This document shows, in pieces, positions 10,854-20,110 of a stretch of 35,517 nucleotides of DNA (its first letter is position 1; each line of letters begins with the position of its first letter). The position numbers were made by a program, and so were the translations under genes. This DNA comes from Mesotaenium endlicherianum (Eukaryota; Streptophyta; Zygnematophyceae; Zygnematales; Mesotaeniaceae), in contig WELA01013495.1 of the NCBI GenBank assembly GCA_009602735.1, positions 1 through 35,517 of the forward strand. The letters run 5' to 3'. Under the pieces are notes generated by a model. It saw nothing but the letters and a program-made list of their open reading frames with translations. It did no database searches and had not been told where the DNA came from.

Positions 10854-11652
10854 GTGCTTGTGAGAGTTGCACTCACATTGACTCCTGCAGGTGTTTATAC
10901 CTGCACGATGGAGGCACTCAAGTGCTTCAAGTCACCACCTAAGGCACAGGTCATGTCAACAAAAACCGTCAAATGGATGTGACCCATTTGATCGAATGCT
11001 CGAAACTGTGCCATGTGGCAATTTCGAGACTTTTCAACGAATCGCGAAAAATCGTTTCACGCCGAATCGACGTAGTCATGTCATCGCGTCTTTCAAAATA
11101 TACGTGATTGTTTGTAGTCATGTCAAAGCGTCTTTTCGAATAGACGTGACCGTTCACAGAGTCGCGTACACGTGCTTTCGTCATGACCGGGTAATTTGTG
11201 AAACTACTTTGCCAATTGGTTGGGTGTGAACGTTTCAAACGAGAAGTTGCGGCTTCGAATCTGCTCGGATGCAAAGCGACTTTGCATATTTCGTTTGATT
11301 TGAGTTTTACGACTTCGTTCGATTTAACGACTTGTCGTTAACCCGAAATCAGTGACTGTGCATTTTCCACATAATGACAATCAATCTAACTTTATCAATC
11401 CACAATTGATTAGGTTATCCTCTCATAATTAATCGAGGTAATTATATGAATAATTATGTCGTAGCATTAGTCGAATTACTTTAAGATGCTTTTTGCAATA
11501 GCATCTTGGTTGTTTTGCTGATCGATCAGGGATTAGTCGGCACACGCGTGTGGCGAATAATTCATCACGATGCAATTGTTCATCAAATAATATATTGATA
11601 AATTGCGTAATGTATATTAGGTAATACGCTTAAAAAAGCTCAGATTGTTACA
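10628..11652 (+). repeat. Element G: probable 5' LTR, about 1 kb
   Basis: The repeat starts TGTAACATTTCTGC and ends GATTGTTACA, so its ends form a short inverted repeat (TGTAAC/GTTACA). A diverged second copy begins at 30076. A gag-like ATG follows only 22 bases after the end. I see no TGGTATC-type primer site, so the LTR call is probable, not certain. It contains a GA microsatellite, a tRNA-promoter-like pair of boxes (11209-11219, 11252-11262) and a palindrome (11324-11341). Confidence 0.6.
10748..10848. repeat. GA dinucleotide microsatellite with one N
   Basis: About 100 bases of GA repeated, with an N at 10811. The N suggests the true length was not resolved in the assembly. The run is absent from the related repeat at 30076-30778. 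Confidence 0.95.
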
Positions 11653-11674
11653 CGCTCGCCTTCAAGCGCTGACA

Positions 11675-12062
11675 ATGGCTAACATTCGTAACACAAACTC
11701 CAACCCTGTTGTTGCCACTGGCGGGATCAGAGAAAGTCCTTAAAGTAGTCTGTCTCCTCCCACTAGTGAATCGTGATCAACAGACTGAAAATAATGTCGG
11801 TGAGTCATCTCAACCAGCTACTCAGCGTGCTCTGCTTGAGCAGTGGTTCCAAGAAAGGACTTCAGCCCGGGCTGCAGAGGAGGAAATACGTGAGCTACCT
11901 GCTCCACCAGCACTTGTTACTCTTATTGCTACAGCTATTCCTGCCCAGGGCCCCTCTTTGGCCTTTGTAACACAACAGCTTAGCCAGTTGCAACAGTTGA
12001 TTACTACTTTGGCTGAAGATAAGATCAACAAGGCGGCTGATAATGAGAAAGTTTTGTCCTAT
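11675..12062 (+). pseudogene. Element G gag start, frameshifted and cut by element F
   Basis: The ATG at 11675 opens MANIRNTNSNPVVATGG but stops after about 22 codons. A neighbouring frame then stays open to 12062: TENNVGESSQPATQR, a Glu/Ala-rich helical stretch, then QQLSQLQQLITTLAEDK. This is the style of a Ty3/gypsy gag N-terminus, but no conserved gag core is present because the LTR of F begins at 12063. The call rests on position after an LTR-like repeat and on composition, so it is moderate. Confidence 0.45.
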
Positions 12063-12695
12063 TGTAATGAATCAATATATTGATACTTGTAATATTCATT
12101 TAGATATAATAGTTAAATAAGTTCAGCCTGTTGAATTTTAGTTATAATTGAGTCTGCTGGACTTATAAAATAATCAGTTTAATGACTCAGCCGGGAGCAG
12201 CAGGCTGAAGTCAACTTAGGTCAGCTTGCTGACACATTCTTTGACAGCCAGCTGACTTCCGTACTCGGTAGCAGCAAACTGCCTAGATATGCATCTAAGT
12301 GTGGTGTGCTAGATGAATGGCCAGACGACATCCTTAGGATGAATGGCGATTCGGGATGATGGGAGATGGCGATGGATTTGGTTGACCGAGGTCCTACCAA
12401 CGTGGTTAACTCCCGGGTAGGCGGTGCCATCGCACTGGCCGTTGAACAGTAAACTCATTCCATGTACATATGCTAGGATTGCTCTCAAGTTCGGCATTCG
12501 GAAACGAGGCCAACTCTCTTGTACTGCTTACTGAGAGGCATCTGAATCCAAGGCGAGAAGCCATTGATATGCACTGTCTCCTAGCCTTGCTTATGTATGA
12601 CTTTACTGATTGCATTATTGATACCATAAAGATTACTTGCTGATATAAAAATCTTCATTTTGTTAATCGCCTATTTGATAAGTCGATTTATTTCA
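12063..12695 (+). repeat. 5' LTR of element F (second family, LTR copy 3)
   Basis: It begins TGTAATGAATC and ends GATTTATTTCA, in reverse orientation to the other four copies. At 633 bases it is shorter mainly because about 75-80 bases are missing near 12618-12630 (between the ATTGAT and ACCATAAAG motifs). Confidence 0.87.
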
Positions 12696-12696
12696 G

Positions 12697-12708
12697 TGGT
12701 ATCGGAGC
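12697..12708 (+). promoter_or_regulatory. Primer binding site of element F
   Basis: TGGTATCGGAGC, one base after the LTR end. Confidence 0.8.
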
Positions 12709-12729
12709 CGTTATCACAGTCTTCTTTGT

Positions 12730-12805
12730 ATGGTAAGGACAAGGTCTCAAACTAGCAACTCTTGAGACATGGAGAACCAGGATAACGAGAATGTGAAGTT
12801 GAAAG
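12730..12805 (+). pseudogene. Element F gag, first fragment
   Basis: The ATG at 12730 starts the same MVRTRSQTSNS as E and C, but the next codon is TGA where E and C have CGA. The final bases GAAAG (12801-12805) are one half of the target duplication of C; gag resumes at 28360. Compared with C, about 7 bases are missing just before the duplication, which also breaks the frame. Confidence 0.75.
12801..12805. repeat. Target site duplication of element C, left copy
   Basis: GAAAG, matching 28360-28364 exactly. Confidence 0.85.
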
Positions 12806-13518
12806 TGAAATGAATCGACTTACCAAATAGGCGATTAACAATTAATAAAGATCTTTATATCAGCAAGTAATCTTTATGGTATTTTTTGTTAACTGGTTAA
12901 ACGGCAAAGGACAACACACTAGCAGTGAACAATACTCGTAAGTCAAATGCGAGTAAACTAGCATCAATAATGCAATCAGTAAACTCATACATAAGCAAGC
13001 TTAGAAGACAGTGCGTATCAATGGCTTCTTGCCTTGGATTCAGATCTCTTCTCAGTAAGCTGTACAAGAGAGTTGGCCTCGTTTCCGACTCGAGAGCAAT
13101 GCCTAGCATATGTACATGGAATGAGTTTACTGTTCAACGGTCAGTGCGATGGTACCGCCTACCCGGGAGTTAACCACGTTGGTAGGACCTCGGCTAACCA
13201 AATCCACCGCCATCTCCCATCAACCCGTATCGCCATCCATCATAGGGATGTCATCTGGCCATTCATCTAGCACATCACACTTAGATGCATATCGAGGCAG
13301 TTCGCTGCTACCGAGTACGGAAGTCAGCTGACTGTCAAAGAATGTGTCAGCAAGCTGACTTAAGTTGACTTCAGCCTGCTGCTTCCGGCTGAGTCATTAA
13401 ACTGATATTAAATATGAACTCCAGCAGGCTGATTATTAACTAGAGTTCAGCAGGCTAAACTTAATTAACTATTGTATTTAAATGAATAATACATCTACTA
13501 ATATACTGATTTATTACA
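12806..13518 (-). repeat. 3' LTR of element C (second family, LTR copy 4)
   Basis: LTR of 713 bases from TGAAATGAATC to GATTTATTACA, next to the left target duplication on one side and the polypurine tract on the other. Confidence 0.9.
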
Positions 13519-13533
13519 ATCCCTCCAACTTAA
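13519..13533 (-). promoter_or_regulatory. Polypurine tract of element C
   Basis: The minus strand reads TTAAGTTGGAGGGAT up against the 3' LTR. The same 13-base core recurs inside the element at 15623-15635. Confidence 0.75.
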
Positions 13534-13630
13534 CTTGCTATGGCCTCGACAACATTAAACTGCAGAAGTCTTAAATAAGGGAACTGAACCTGACCAGCCT
13601 CCCCCACAGACTGCCTCTTCAGCCTGTCAC

Positions 13631-15257
13631 CTAGGGGGTTGTTCCTGGGGCTTCAAGATCAGGAGACTGAGATCTGGACCTAGATCTGGACAGCCCTCTA
13701 GGTTTGTCAGCTGGCCTTCTAAAGAACCCCGTTTGTTCTAAAATTGGACCTCGAGGAGAACGAAGGATGGTATACTGCTCTTCAACCACTTGGGTGTTGA
13801 TCCCCACATAGACAGGCATTCCAGTAGGATGCTGAAATACATTGGCAAGAGGTACATGTCCCTGAGCGAAGGGGGAGGCCGGCATACCTCTGGCCGCCCC
13901 GCGTGTCCCTCTTTTGGCACCCCTGTCCTCTGGGGATTTCTGCCTGTGTCTGCTGCCAAGTACAAACAGATCAGCTTCGTCCCCTGCTTGGGCAGGTGGG
14001 CTGGGGGAGCGAGTGCGGGGTCCAGTTGCCTCCATGATCGGGATCACGTTCCATATACCTGATCTTGGTTCCTTAGGAAGTGCCCCTGCCTGCCCCTGGG
14101 TCTCCTGAGTACCAGCTCCTGATGCTTCTCCTCTGCCTTGTTCTTCTTCCTCATCCTCCTCATCCTCCTCCTCTGAGAGAGTAGAAGTCTCGTCCACTAA
14201 GTCGTCCTGCTCCCTGGTAGACATGGAGTAGTCTACTGACCTCCCTTTCTTAGGGCGCACTGGAGGTTGCTTGGCCTTCAGCCTGCTGATATCTATCCGG
14301 CCTTCATTCTTTGCCCATTTGACGAAGGCATGCTTTCCCTTAGAGAAGTAGTCTCTCCCCCTCCTCCTTTGCTCTTTGGTCTCTGCATTCATATTGCTCA
14401 GGCAGCAATTCAACCTGGGGTCCCAAGGGACAATGTGAGGTGGTAGGATGAGGTAGCCGTCTAGGCCATAATGGAAATCGTCTGGTTGGGCTCGGTGTGA
14501 CAGTCATCCACCTCCAGTCTGTTGGCTGCTGATAGTACTGGGGTCCATGCTCAGCCTTTCTCAATTTACATGGGAACCAGTGGGGAGAGAACATCTGCTG
14601 TCCTGCTTCCCTGGCCAAGTACTCCCAGCTCCTTCTCTTAACTTCATTGTAAGCTGGCAATAGTGTGAGGTAGAATACCGTATCCTTAAAGCTATCGGGC
14701 CGCATGCTCACCATCCTGATGAGTCTCTGATCTCCCACTATTCCCGGTATTGGGATTGGCTTGTTCTCTGAATCATCGGCAAGGTACCGGGCCTGCTCTG
14801 CTGTATAGCCCACCATCTTGGCATAATCCTCGAAGAGGACCACACCAGTGTGTGTCTCAATGTACCTATCCAATGCTGCAGTTCCTTCCTTCTGTAGCAG
14901 TGTTGTCTGTTCCAGCTTGTTGATCTCCTGGGCCGCCAGCAATGCTTCCGTCAGGTTATCAAAGTTTTGGCCACCCACCACAGTATACCTGTAAGTGGCC
15001 AAGCTCTTCTGCCTGTCTGCTTCAATCTTTTTCCTTTTCTCCTCCTCTGCCGCTGCCGCTTCTTCTTGTTATTTCTTCTGTCTCTCCTCCTCAGCTTTCT
15101 TGAGGTTTTCCGCTTCCTGATCCTTCTTCCTCTGTGCTTCTTCTGCCGCCTCTTGTTGTTTGCGGACCCTTTCTTGTTCTCTCCTGGTGAGGGACGTCGC
15201 CGCCAGCTCCTTGCGCTTTCTGTCCTCCTTCTGTGTGGTGGGAGCCATTCTGCACAT
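13631..15257 (-). pseudogene. Element C accessory gene downstream of pol, unknown function
   Basis: An extra sense-strand gene between pol and the 3' LTR, where env-like genes sit in some LTR elements; nothing here resembles an envelope (no signal peptide or membrane segment). The start is the ATG at 15257 or 15248. First about 85 residues: Lys/Glu/Arg/Gln-rich coiled coil, interrupted by TAA at 15069-15071. Next, in the same frame (to about 14500), a folded-looking region with TYRYTVVGGQNFDNL, YAKMVGYTAEQARYL and PAYNEVKRRSWEYLA. A frameshift near 14490-14500 leads to the last part (to 13631): basic stretch, acidic run (SEEEDEEDEEEE) and a Ser/Arg/Pro tail (RSRSRSQSPD). The remnant in D keeps the same position and style. 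I recognise no family; RNA binding is only a guess from the SR tail. Confidence 0.65.
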
Positions 15258-15683
15258 GTAACCAGGGCACAGTTAGTAGGATATCAACCTTTGTCATAGG
15301 AGTTGCAGGGAAGGGAGTAAGTTTGTATTAGTATGGTATATTTGAACCTATTTACCTTACAGGGTGATTGCTAGGAGTTGATGTAGTTGCGGTGCGCTAG
15401 ACATAAATGTATGAATGTGTTTTCAGGTGTGTTAAGTGATGTATTACTGTGCGAGGCCCTTTTTCCTTCAGCCAAAGGTGCTTATGTGGGCCAGGCTGTC
15501 CCCTCTGTCACTATGATGACAGCTAGGATTCACATAACCGTCCCATTTGTCACTATGCTGACACTTAGGGTTCACATAACTGTCCCTTTCTCGCTCTCGC
15601 ACACTAACTGTCATATATTTTCCCCTCCAACTTAAATGGAGACAGGACCTCCTGTCACCTTCCCGCGTCAACTGAAATGACTG
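15258..15683 (-). other. Spacer between pol and accessory gene of element C
   Basis: No gene seen. Homologous to 1765-2138 of D. It holds the polypurine-like core at 15623-15635 and repeated CTGTCA/TCACATAAC motifs that may be cis-acting. Confidence 0.55.
15623..15635 (-). promoter_or_regulatory. Internal copy of the polypurine tract core in element C
   Basis: The minus strand reads TTAAGTTGGAGGG, identical over 13 bases to the 3' polypurine tract at 13521-13533. It precedes the accessory gene and could be a central polypurine tract. Confidence 0.55.
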
Positions 15684-16937
15684 TTAGGGAGGTGCTCCAG
15701 CCGCCCAAAGGTGGAACCGTTTCAACGCCCCTTTGGCATTGGTCAAATGGTCCTTAAATTCCCAAGTGTCCCCAGACGCATCGTAACCCTTTTATCGAAT
15801 GAGGTACTTCATGACATATTTAGACGATCGACGGACCGAGCGCGCGTCTAAAATCTCCTCAACCTCATATTCCTCAGGGCCGCCGTCCCGGACAGCGGGG
15901 ACCGGTCCCGGTTGGACAGGTAACCAACCTGTGAACAGTGTATAACCTTTGATGTATGGTTCCAGGAAGGAGACTTCAAAGACCGGGTGACCCTTGTATT
16001 CGGCTGACATGTTCAGTTTGTAAGCATTCTGAACGACACGACGCACCACCGAATATGGACCGACCCAGACAGGGCCAAGCTTTTTCTTGACCACACCAGG
16101 GAGGTACAGGTGCTGAGAATGCAGTTTGACAAAATCGCCCTTAGAAAATGTCAGCTCCCGACGGTGTTGATTAGCGTATTTTTGTTGGTTTTCTTGGGCT
16201 TTGTGCAGGTTTTGTTGGACTTCTGACAGGGTGTCAGCAAACTCCTGAGTTAACTGGAGGGAGACCGAATTGTCAATCCCTTCAGGGTGAGTTAAAGACT
16301 CCCCTAGCACATCTAAAGGAGACTTAGGGACTCTACCCAGGCTGAGTTCAAAAGGAGTCTTGCCCGTTGACGCGTGCACCGCACTGTTGACTGCAAACTG
16401 GATTTGAAGTAACAGGTCATCCCAATTATCTTGTTTTTGGTTAATATAGGCTCTGAGTACTTCTTGCAGAACTCGGTTAGGTAATTCAGTCTGCCCATCA
16501 GTCTGAGGGTGGTTTGCTGTGCTGAGTAGCTGCCTGACTCCCATTAACCCCATTAAAGCCCTCCAGAACTTAGAGGTAAATTTCGAGTCTCTGTCTGAGA
16601 TTATATTTGAGGGTAGCTCATGTTGGCATACTACATGGTTGTAGAACTGTCTCGCTGTTTCGAGTGCAGTTACTTTGACAGTTGTGAGGACGAAAATGAC
16701 CATTTTTGTCAGTTTATCCACGACTACCAGTATCGAATCATGCCCATTGGCAGTTCGTGGCAGTGTGACCACCCAGTCCATGGATATTGTTTCCCAGCGG
16801 CCAGCTAGGATGGGCAACGGTTGTAAGAGGCCCCCCGGTGGTGTGTGCCTAGACTTATTCTTTTGACACTGGTCACAGGACTTAACGTATTTCAAGACCT
16901 CCTGAGGTAATCCCTCCCAATGATAATGTTTTGCCAA
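15684..16937 (-). pseudogene. Element C integrase and chromodomain
   Basis: Last part of Pol, open from 16937 to 15792. Visible: CDQC of the zinc region, integrase core with MDWVV, SDRDSKF and DGQTE as the three acidic residues, the C-terminal region with GPVWVGPYSVV, and a chromodomain starting YEVEEILDAR. A TAA at 15792-15794 replaces the conserved Trp of the WKGY motif and cuts the chromodomain; the remaining part (DTWEFKDHL) follows in frame to the natural stop at 15684-15686. The catalytic triad is intact. The N-terminal zinc-finger half is in another frame (16892-17341). Confidence 0.85.
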
Positions 16938-17665
16938 CTTGCCAACAATTTTGGCTGCCCCAAATGCCCACCCAGTAAACTGTCATGTGCTTGACTCAAT
17001 GAAAGGGACCATATTTCCACGTTATTAGGAATGACCAGCTTCAGCCTGCCTGAAGTGGTTTCAGTCACCCAGACCCCTCCCTTAAGCTTATATTCGAGTG
17101 CAGTAGCACGACACATACCAGTAGTGGGGCAGAGCTCAAATGTTGGGTCAGGAAGGTAGGCTTTCCTAAGTTGTTCAAGGAAGGACCTTTTCACCTTTAG
17201 TGAAGTGAATGCACACAGGACTTTATCTACAGCATGCTGACTAAAGTTCCTTTCATGCAAGTCGAGTCTTCTAGAGAGTGCATCAGCAGGATTTAACTTC
17301 CATGGTTTGTAGTCGATCTGGACTTGAAACTGCTCTAGCATCTGGCTTCAGCGGTTCTCCCTCCTCGACAGCTTGGATTTCTTCTGAAAGTGAGTCAGAG
17401 CTAGATGATCTGTAATCACCTTAAAAGCTTTACCATGTAAGTATGCTCTCCACTGTTTGAGCACATGAATGATAGCTAGCAGCTCTTTATCATGCACTGA
17501 GTAATTAATCTCCGCTGGATTAAATTTCATACTCATACAACACAGGATGCCACTCCTGCCGTACCTTACCATCCTTTGTGGGTTTGTCAGCAGGCTGCAA
17601 TAAAATAGCACCCATGGCAAAGTAAGAGGCATCAGTGACCACCTGCACCAATTTGCTGGGGTCAT
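16892..17665 (-). pseudogene. Element C RNase H and start of integrase, in two frames
   Basis: Continues Pol between RT and integrase. 17348-17535 encodes the RNase H part ([21 protein letters not shown], with ITDH further on) and ends at TGA where a Trp is expected. 17341-16892 carries on (LNPADALSRRLDL, then AHDSLLGGHLG of the integrase zinc finger) and ends in a frameshift near 16930. Both breaks are typical decay; nothing suggests programmed recoding. Confidence 0.8.
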
Positions 17666-19241
17666 ACAAGGCTAGCACCGGGGCAGAACAAAGAGCATCT
17701 TTAAGGGTCTGGAAGGCAGCCTGCTGCTCTTTCCCCCACACATACCCTATGTCTTTCTTAGTAAGGTCAGTCAGTTTACTGGCCTTTGTAGAATAATTCT
17801 CAATAAGTCTCCCATAGTAGTTAGCCAACCCGAGGAAGGATCTAACTTCAGAGACAGAGTGTGGTACTGGCCAGTCCCTTATGGTCTGGACTTTTTTAGG
17901 ATCCACACTGATGCCTTCTTTACTGACAACGTGGCCTAAGAATTCAATACTTTCTTCAAGGAAATCACACTTGCTCATTTTAGCATATAACTGATTTTTT
18001 CTCTGAGTGTCTATGACTGTCTTCAAGTGTTCAGCGTGCTGAGCTTCATCTTTAGAGAAAATTAAAATATCATCTAGAAAAACTTGCACAAACTTATCCA
18101 AATAAGGTCTGAAAATGTCATTCATAGCACCCATGAAGTTCGCATGAGCATTAGTTAGTCCAAATGGCATCACGTTGAACTCATAGTGTCCATAACGTGT
18201 GCGGAAGGCAGTCTTGTGTTTATCCCCCTCAGCAATTCTGATTTGATGATAGCGACTCTTGAGATTTATCTTACTGAACACCTTAGCACCAGACAGGGTA
18301 TCAAGCAAGTCCTTAATTCTGGGTAAAGCATACTTGTTCTTTACTGTAATTCTGTTCAGGGCTCTGTAATCCACACACATCCGCATACTGCCATCCTTTT
18401 TCTTAACAAATAGGATGGGTGCGCCGTAAGGTGATTTACTGGGGGAAATATAACCATTTCCCTCAAGCTCTGCAATCTGTGTTTTCAACTTCTCGCTCTC
18501 CACATAAGACAAGCCATAAGTGCGTTGCCAGGGTGCCTGACTTCCAGGTAATAAATCAATCCTATGATCTACTTCTCTCTTAGGGGGTAGTCCTGGAGGC
18601 ATATTAAATACATTCGTGTACTGAGCAACAATTTTTGCAGCAGTAGGGTTCTCCGGAGGGCTTACCCTTTTCTCCACCACTTCTTCAGGTTGAGGAGGTA
18701 CCTCCCTTAGCAGCAGAAAAAACATTCTGTCTTCCTTCTGGTTCCAGCTTTTGACGAACTCCATTGCATTCAGCAACTTGCATCCTTCTGGAAGCCTCTT
18801 CTTTTCCTTCATTTGCCATCCACACAGGACAAGAGGAAGAGCACTGGTGGGTGCCAAGTCAGTCTGCCCATCACTGGCTCCTCTCACTTTAACTGTACCT
18901 CTGCTCCAACACACTTCAGCTTGATGTCTATTAAGCCAGGACCTGCCTAGCACGAGATCATAAAAGCCAGTGTTGAGTACCTCAAATGTAAGCGTTTCAG
19001 TTAGAACTGCAATGCCAGAACCTAACTGGACCTCAATAGGCTTGGTTATAACTCCTCCCGGGATACTTGAGGCATCTCCGAGGAATATTTTTCTATTCCC
19101 TTGGGTGACAGTAGGCAGCCTTAGCCGCTTAACTAAGTCCTTGTGCATAAAAGTATGTGACGTCCCTCCGTCAACAAATGCCCTCACCTTCCTACCTGCA
19201 ATCATGCAATGCAGTAAAATAGGGGGGACTGTCTTTTGCAT
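17520..19241 (-). pseudogene. Element C protease and reverse transcriptase
   Basis: Open for 573 residues from 19241. The aspartic protease is marked by VDGGTSHTF near residue 30 (the DGG variant). The reverse transcriptase has [11 protein letters not shown], motif [12 protein letters not shown] where Asn replaces the catalytic Asp seen in A and [10 protein letters not shown], and [10 protein letters not shown] as the catalytic pair. The loss of the motif A Asp should abolish polymerase activity. A frameshift near 19240 separates it from the upstream part of pol; another near 17530 shifts RNase H to the next frame. Confidence 0.87.
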
Positions 19242-19480
19242 TGTTCTCTTGACTTAGCAAAGAAATGTTGGACATCAGGTGGAACAAGAGCATCCAGAGT
19301 GTGCACTCTCTGGATGTCTATATTGCTGATGGTCTCCTTTATCTGGTTGTCAGGCATGCATAGTGAATCCAGTTCAGCAGGACCCATAATACATGCTACG
19401 AGGGCAGCTAGTGACGACTCACTATCTCTAGCATCCTCACAATCAGTAGACTGGATTACTGACTGCTGCTGTCTTTTAAA
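19242..19480 (-). pseudogene. Element C pol, leader before the protease
   Basis: The start of the pol frame after the presumed frameshift site, reading RQQQSVIQSTDCEDA, then [18 protein letters not shown]. It runs into a frame break near 19240. Leader regions of this kind precede the protease in Ty3 elements and are poorly conserved. Confidence 0.6.
19474..19480 (-). promoter_or_regulatory. Candidate -1 slippery site between gag and pol of element C
   Basis: Minus-strand TTTAAAA, in the gag frame CCT TTA AAA, fits X XXY YYZ. The gag stop TAA follows at 19456-19458 and pol continues in the -1 frame across the site. I did not find a clear downstream hairpin. Confidence 0.55.
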
Positions 19481-19565
19481 GGCTGGTCTTTTCTCTCGAC
19501 CTTTGGGAGGTGCTTGACTGGACACTGCTCTCTGAAGTGACCCGTTTGCTGGCAATGGAAGCAAA

Positions 19566-19570
19566 CAGAT
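19566..19570. repeat. Target site duplication of element B, left copy
   Basis: CAGAT, identical to 26250-26254. Confidence 0.92.
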
Positions 19571-20073
19571 TGTAGTGATTTGAGTTATTATATATTAGTA
19601 TGCATATATTTTAATGTTTTCAAATATATTTGGAGTAGTATTGTGTGGAGTCAAGTGTGAATAGGTACTCTAGTAACTTGGTTCATGTCCTTTGAACCTT
19701 CCAAGGCATTTTCGAAGTTAGAGGAAAGACCTAGAAGAACTCCATGTGGCAAAAGTCAGATGTGCCATTTTTAGGTCAAAAGGACATGTGTACATTATTC
19801 TAGAAAGAGGTGGCAAGTTTTGGGATGTGTTGGGTGCCAACACATCAACATACACCTTCCTAGAAATTACTTATGTAGCAAGTATATAAACAAGAGCTAG
19901 AACATAGAAAGACATTCCAGAATCACTCTTGTACTTGCCAAAATCCAGAAATATATTAACTTTCAAGAAGCCATCTCTCTTTCAAGAAGCTACCACTTGT
20001 GTTCAAAGATCCTTGTCTTGAATAGATAAAGTATTCTGTTTTACTAAGTACTTTATCTATCTGTTTCACTACA
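19571..20073 (+). repeat. 5' LTR of element B
   Basis: TGTAGTGATTTGAG to GTTTCACTACA, 503 bases. A TATA box (TATATAAA) is at 19883-19890, placing the RNA start some 25-35 bases downstream. A perfect dyad GATGTGTTGG-GTG-CCAACACATC lies at 19824-19846, upstream of it. Confidence 0.95.
19883..19890 (+). promoter_or_regulatory. TATA box of the element B LTR promoter
   Basis: TATATAAA in the middle of the LTR, a normal place for the U3 promoter; repeated at 26059-26066 in the 3' LTR. Predicted from sequence only. Confidence 0.55.
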
Positions 20074-20074
20074 G

Positions 20075-20086
20075 TGGTATCGGAGC
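20075..20086 (+). promoter_or_regulatory. Primer binding site of element B
   Basis: TGGTATCGGAGC, one base after the LTR; complementary to the 3' end of an initiator-Met-like tRNA. Confidence 0.85.
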
Positions 20087-20110
20087 TAGGCACTTTGGTA
20101 GCACAAGAAG

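Larger units (their letters stand above)
19456..19570 (-). pseudogene. Element C gag, last fragment with CCHC zinc knuckle
   Basis: C-terminus of gag, separated from the rest (26250 onward) by element B. It holds one zinc knuckle of the form C-x2-C-x4-H-x4-C at 19522-19563, which would bind element RNA. The insertion point is two codons upstream of the first Cys. It ends at TAA (19456-19458), overlapping the start of the pol frame. Confidence 0.85.

Noticed and set aside
13631..15257. Envelope gene, suggested by its position after pol
   Set aside because: No signal peptide, membrane segment or glycoprotein-like Cys pattern; it is coiled coil, acidic and SR-rich.
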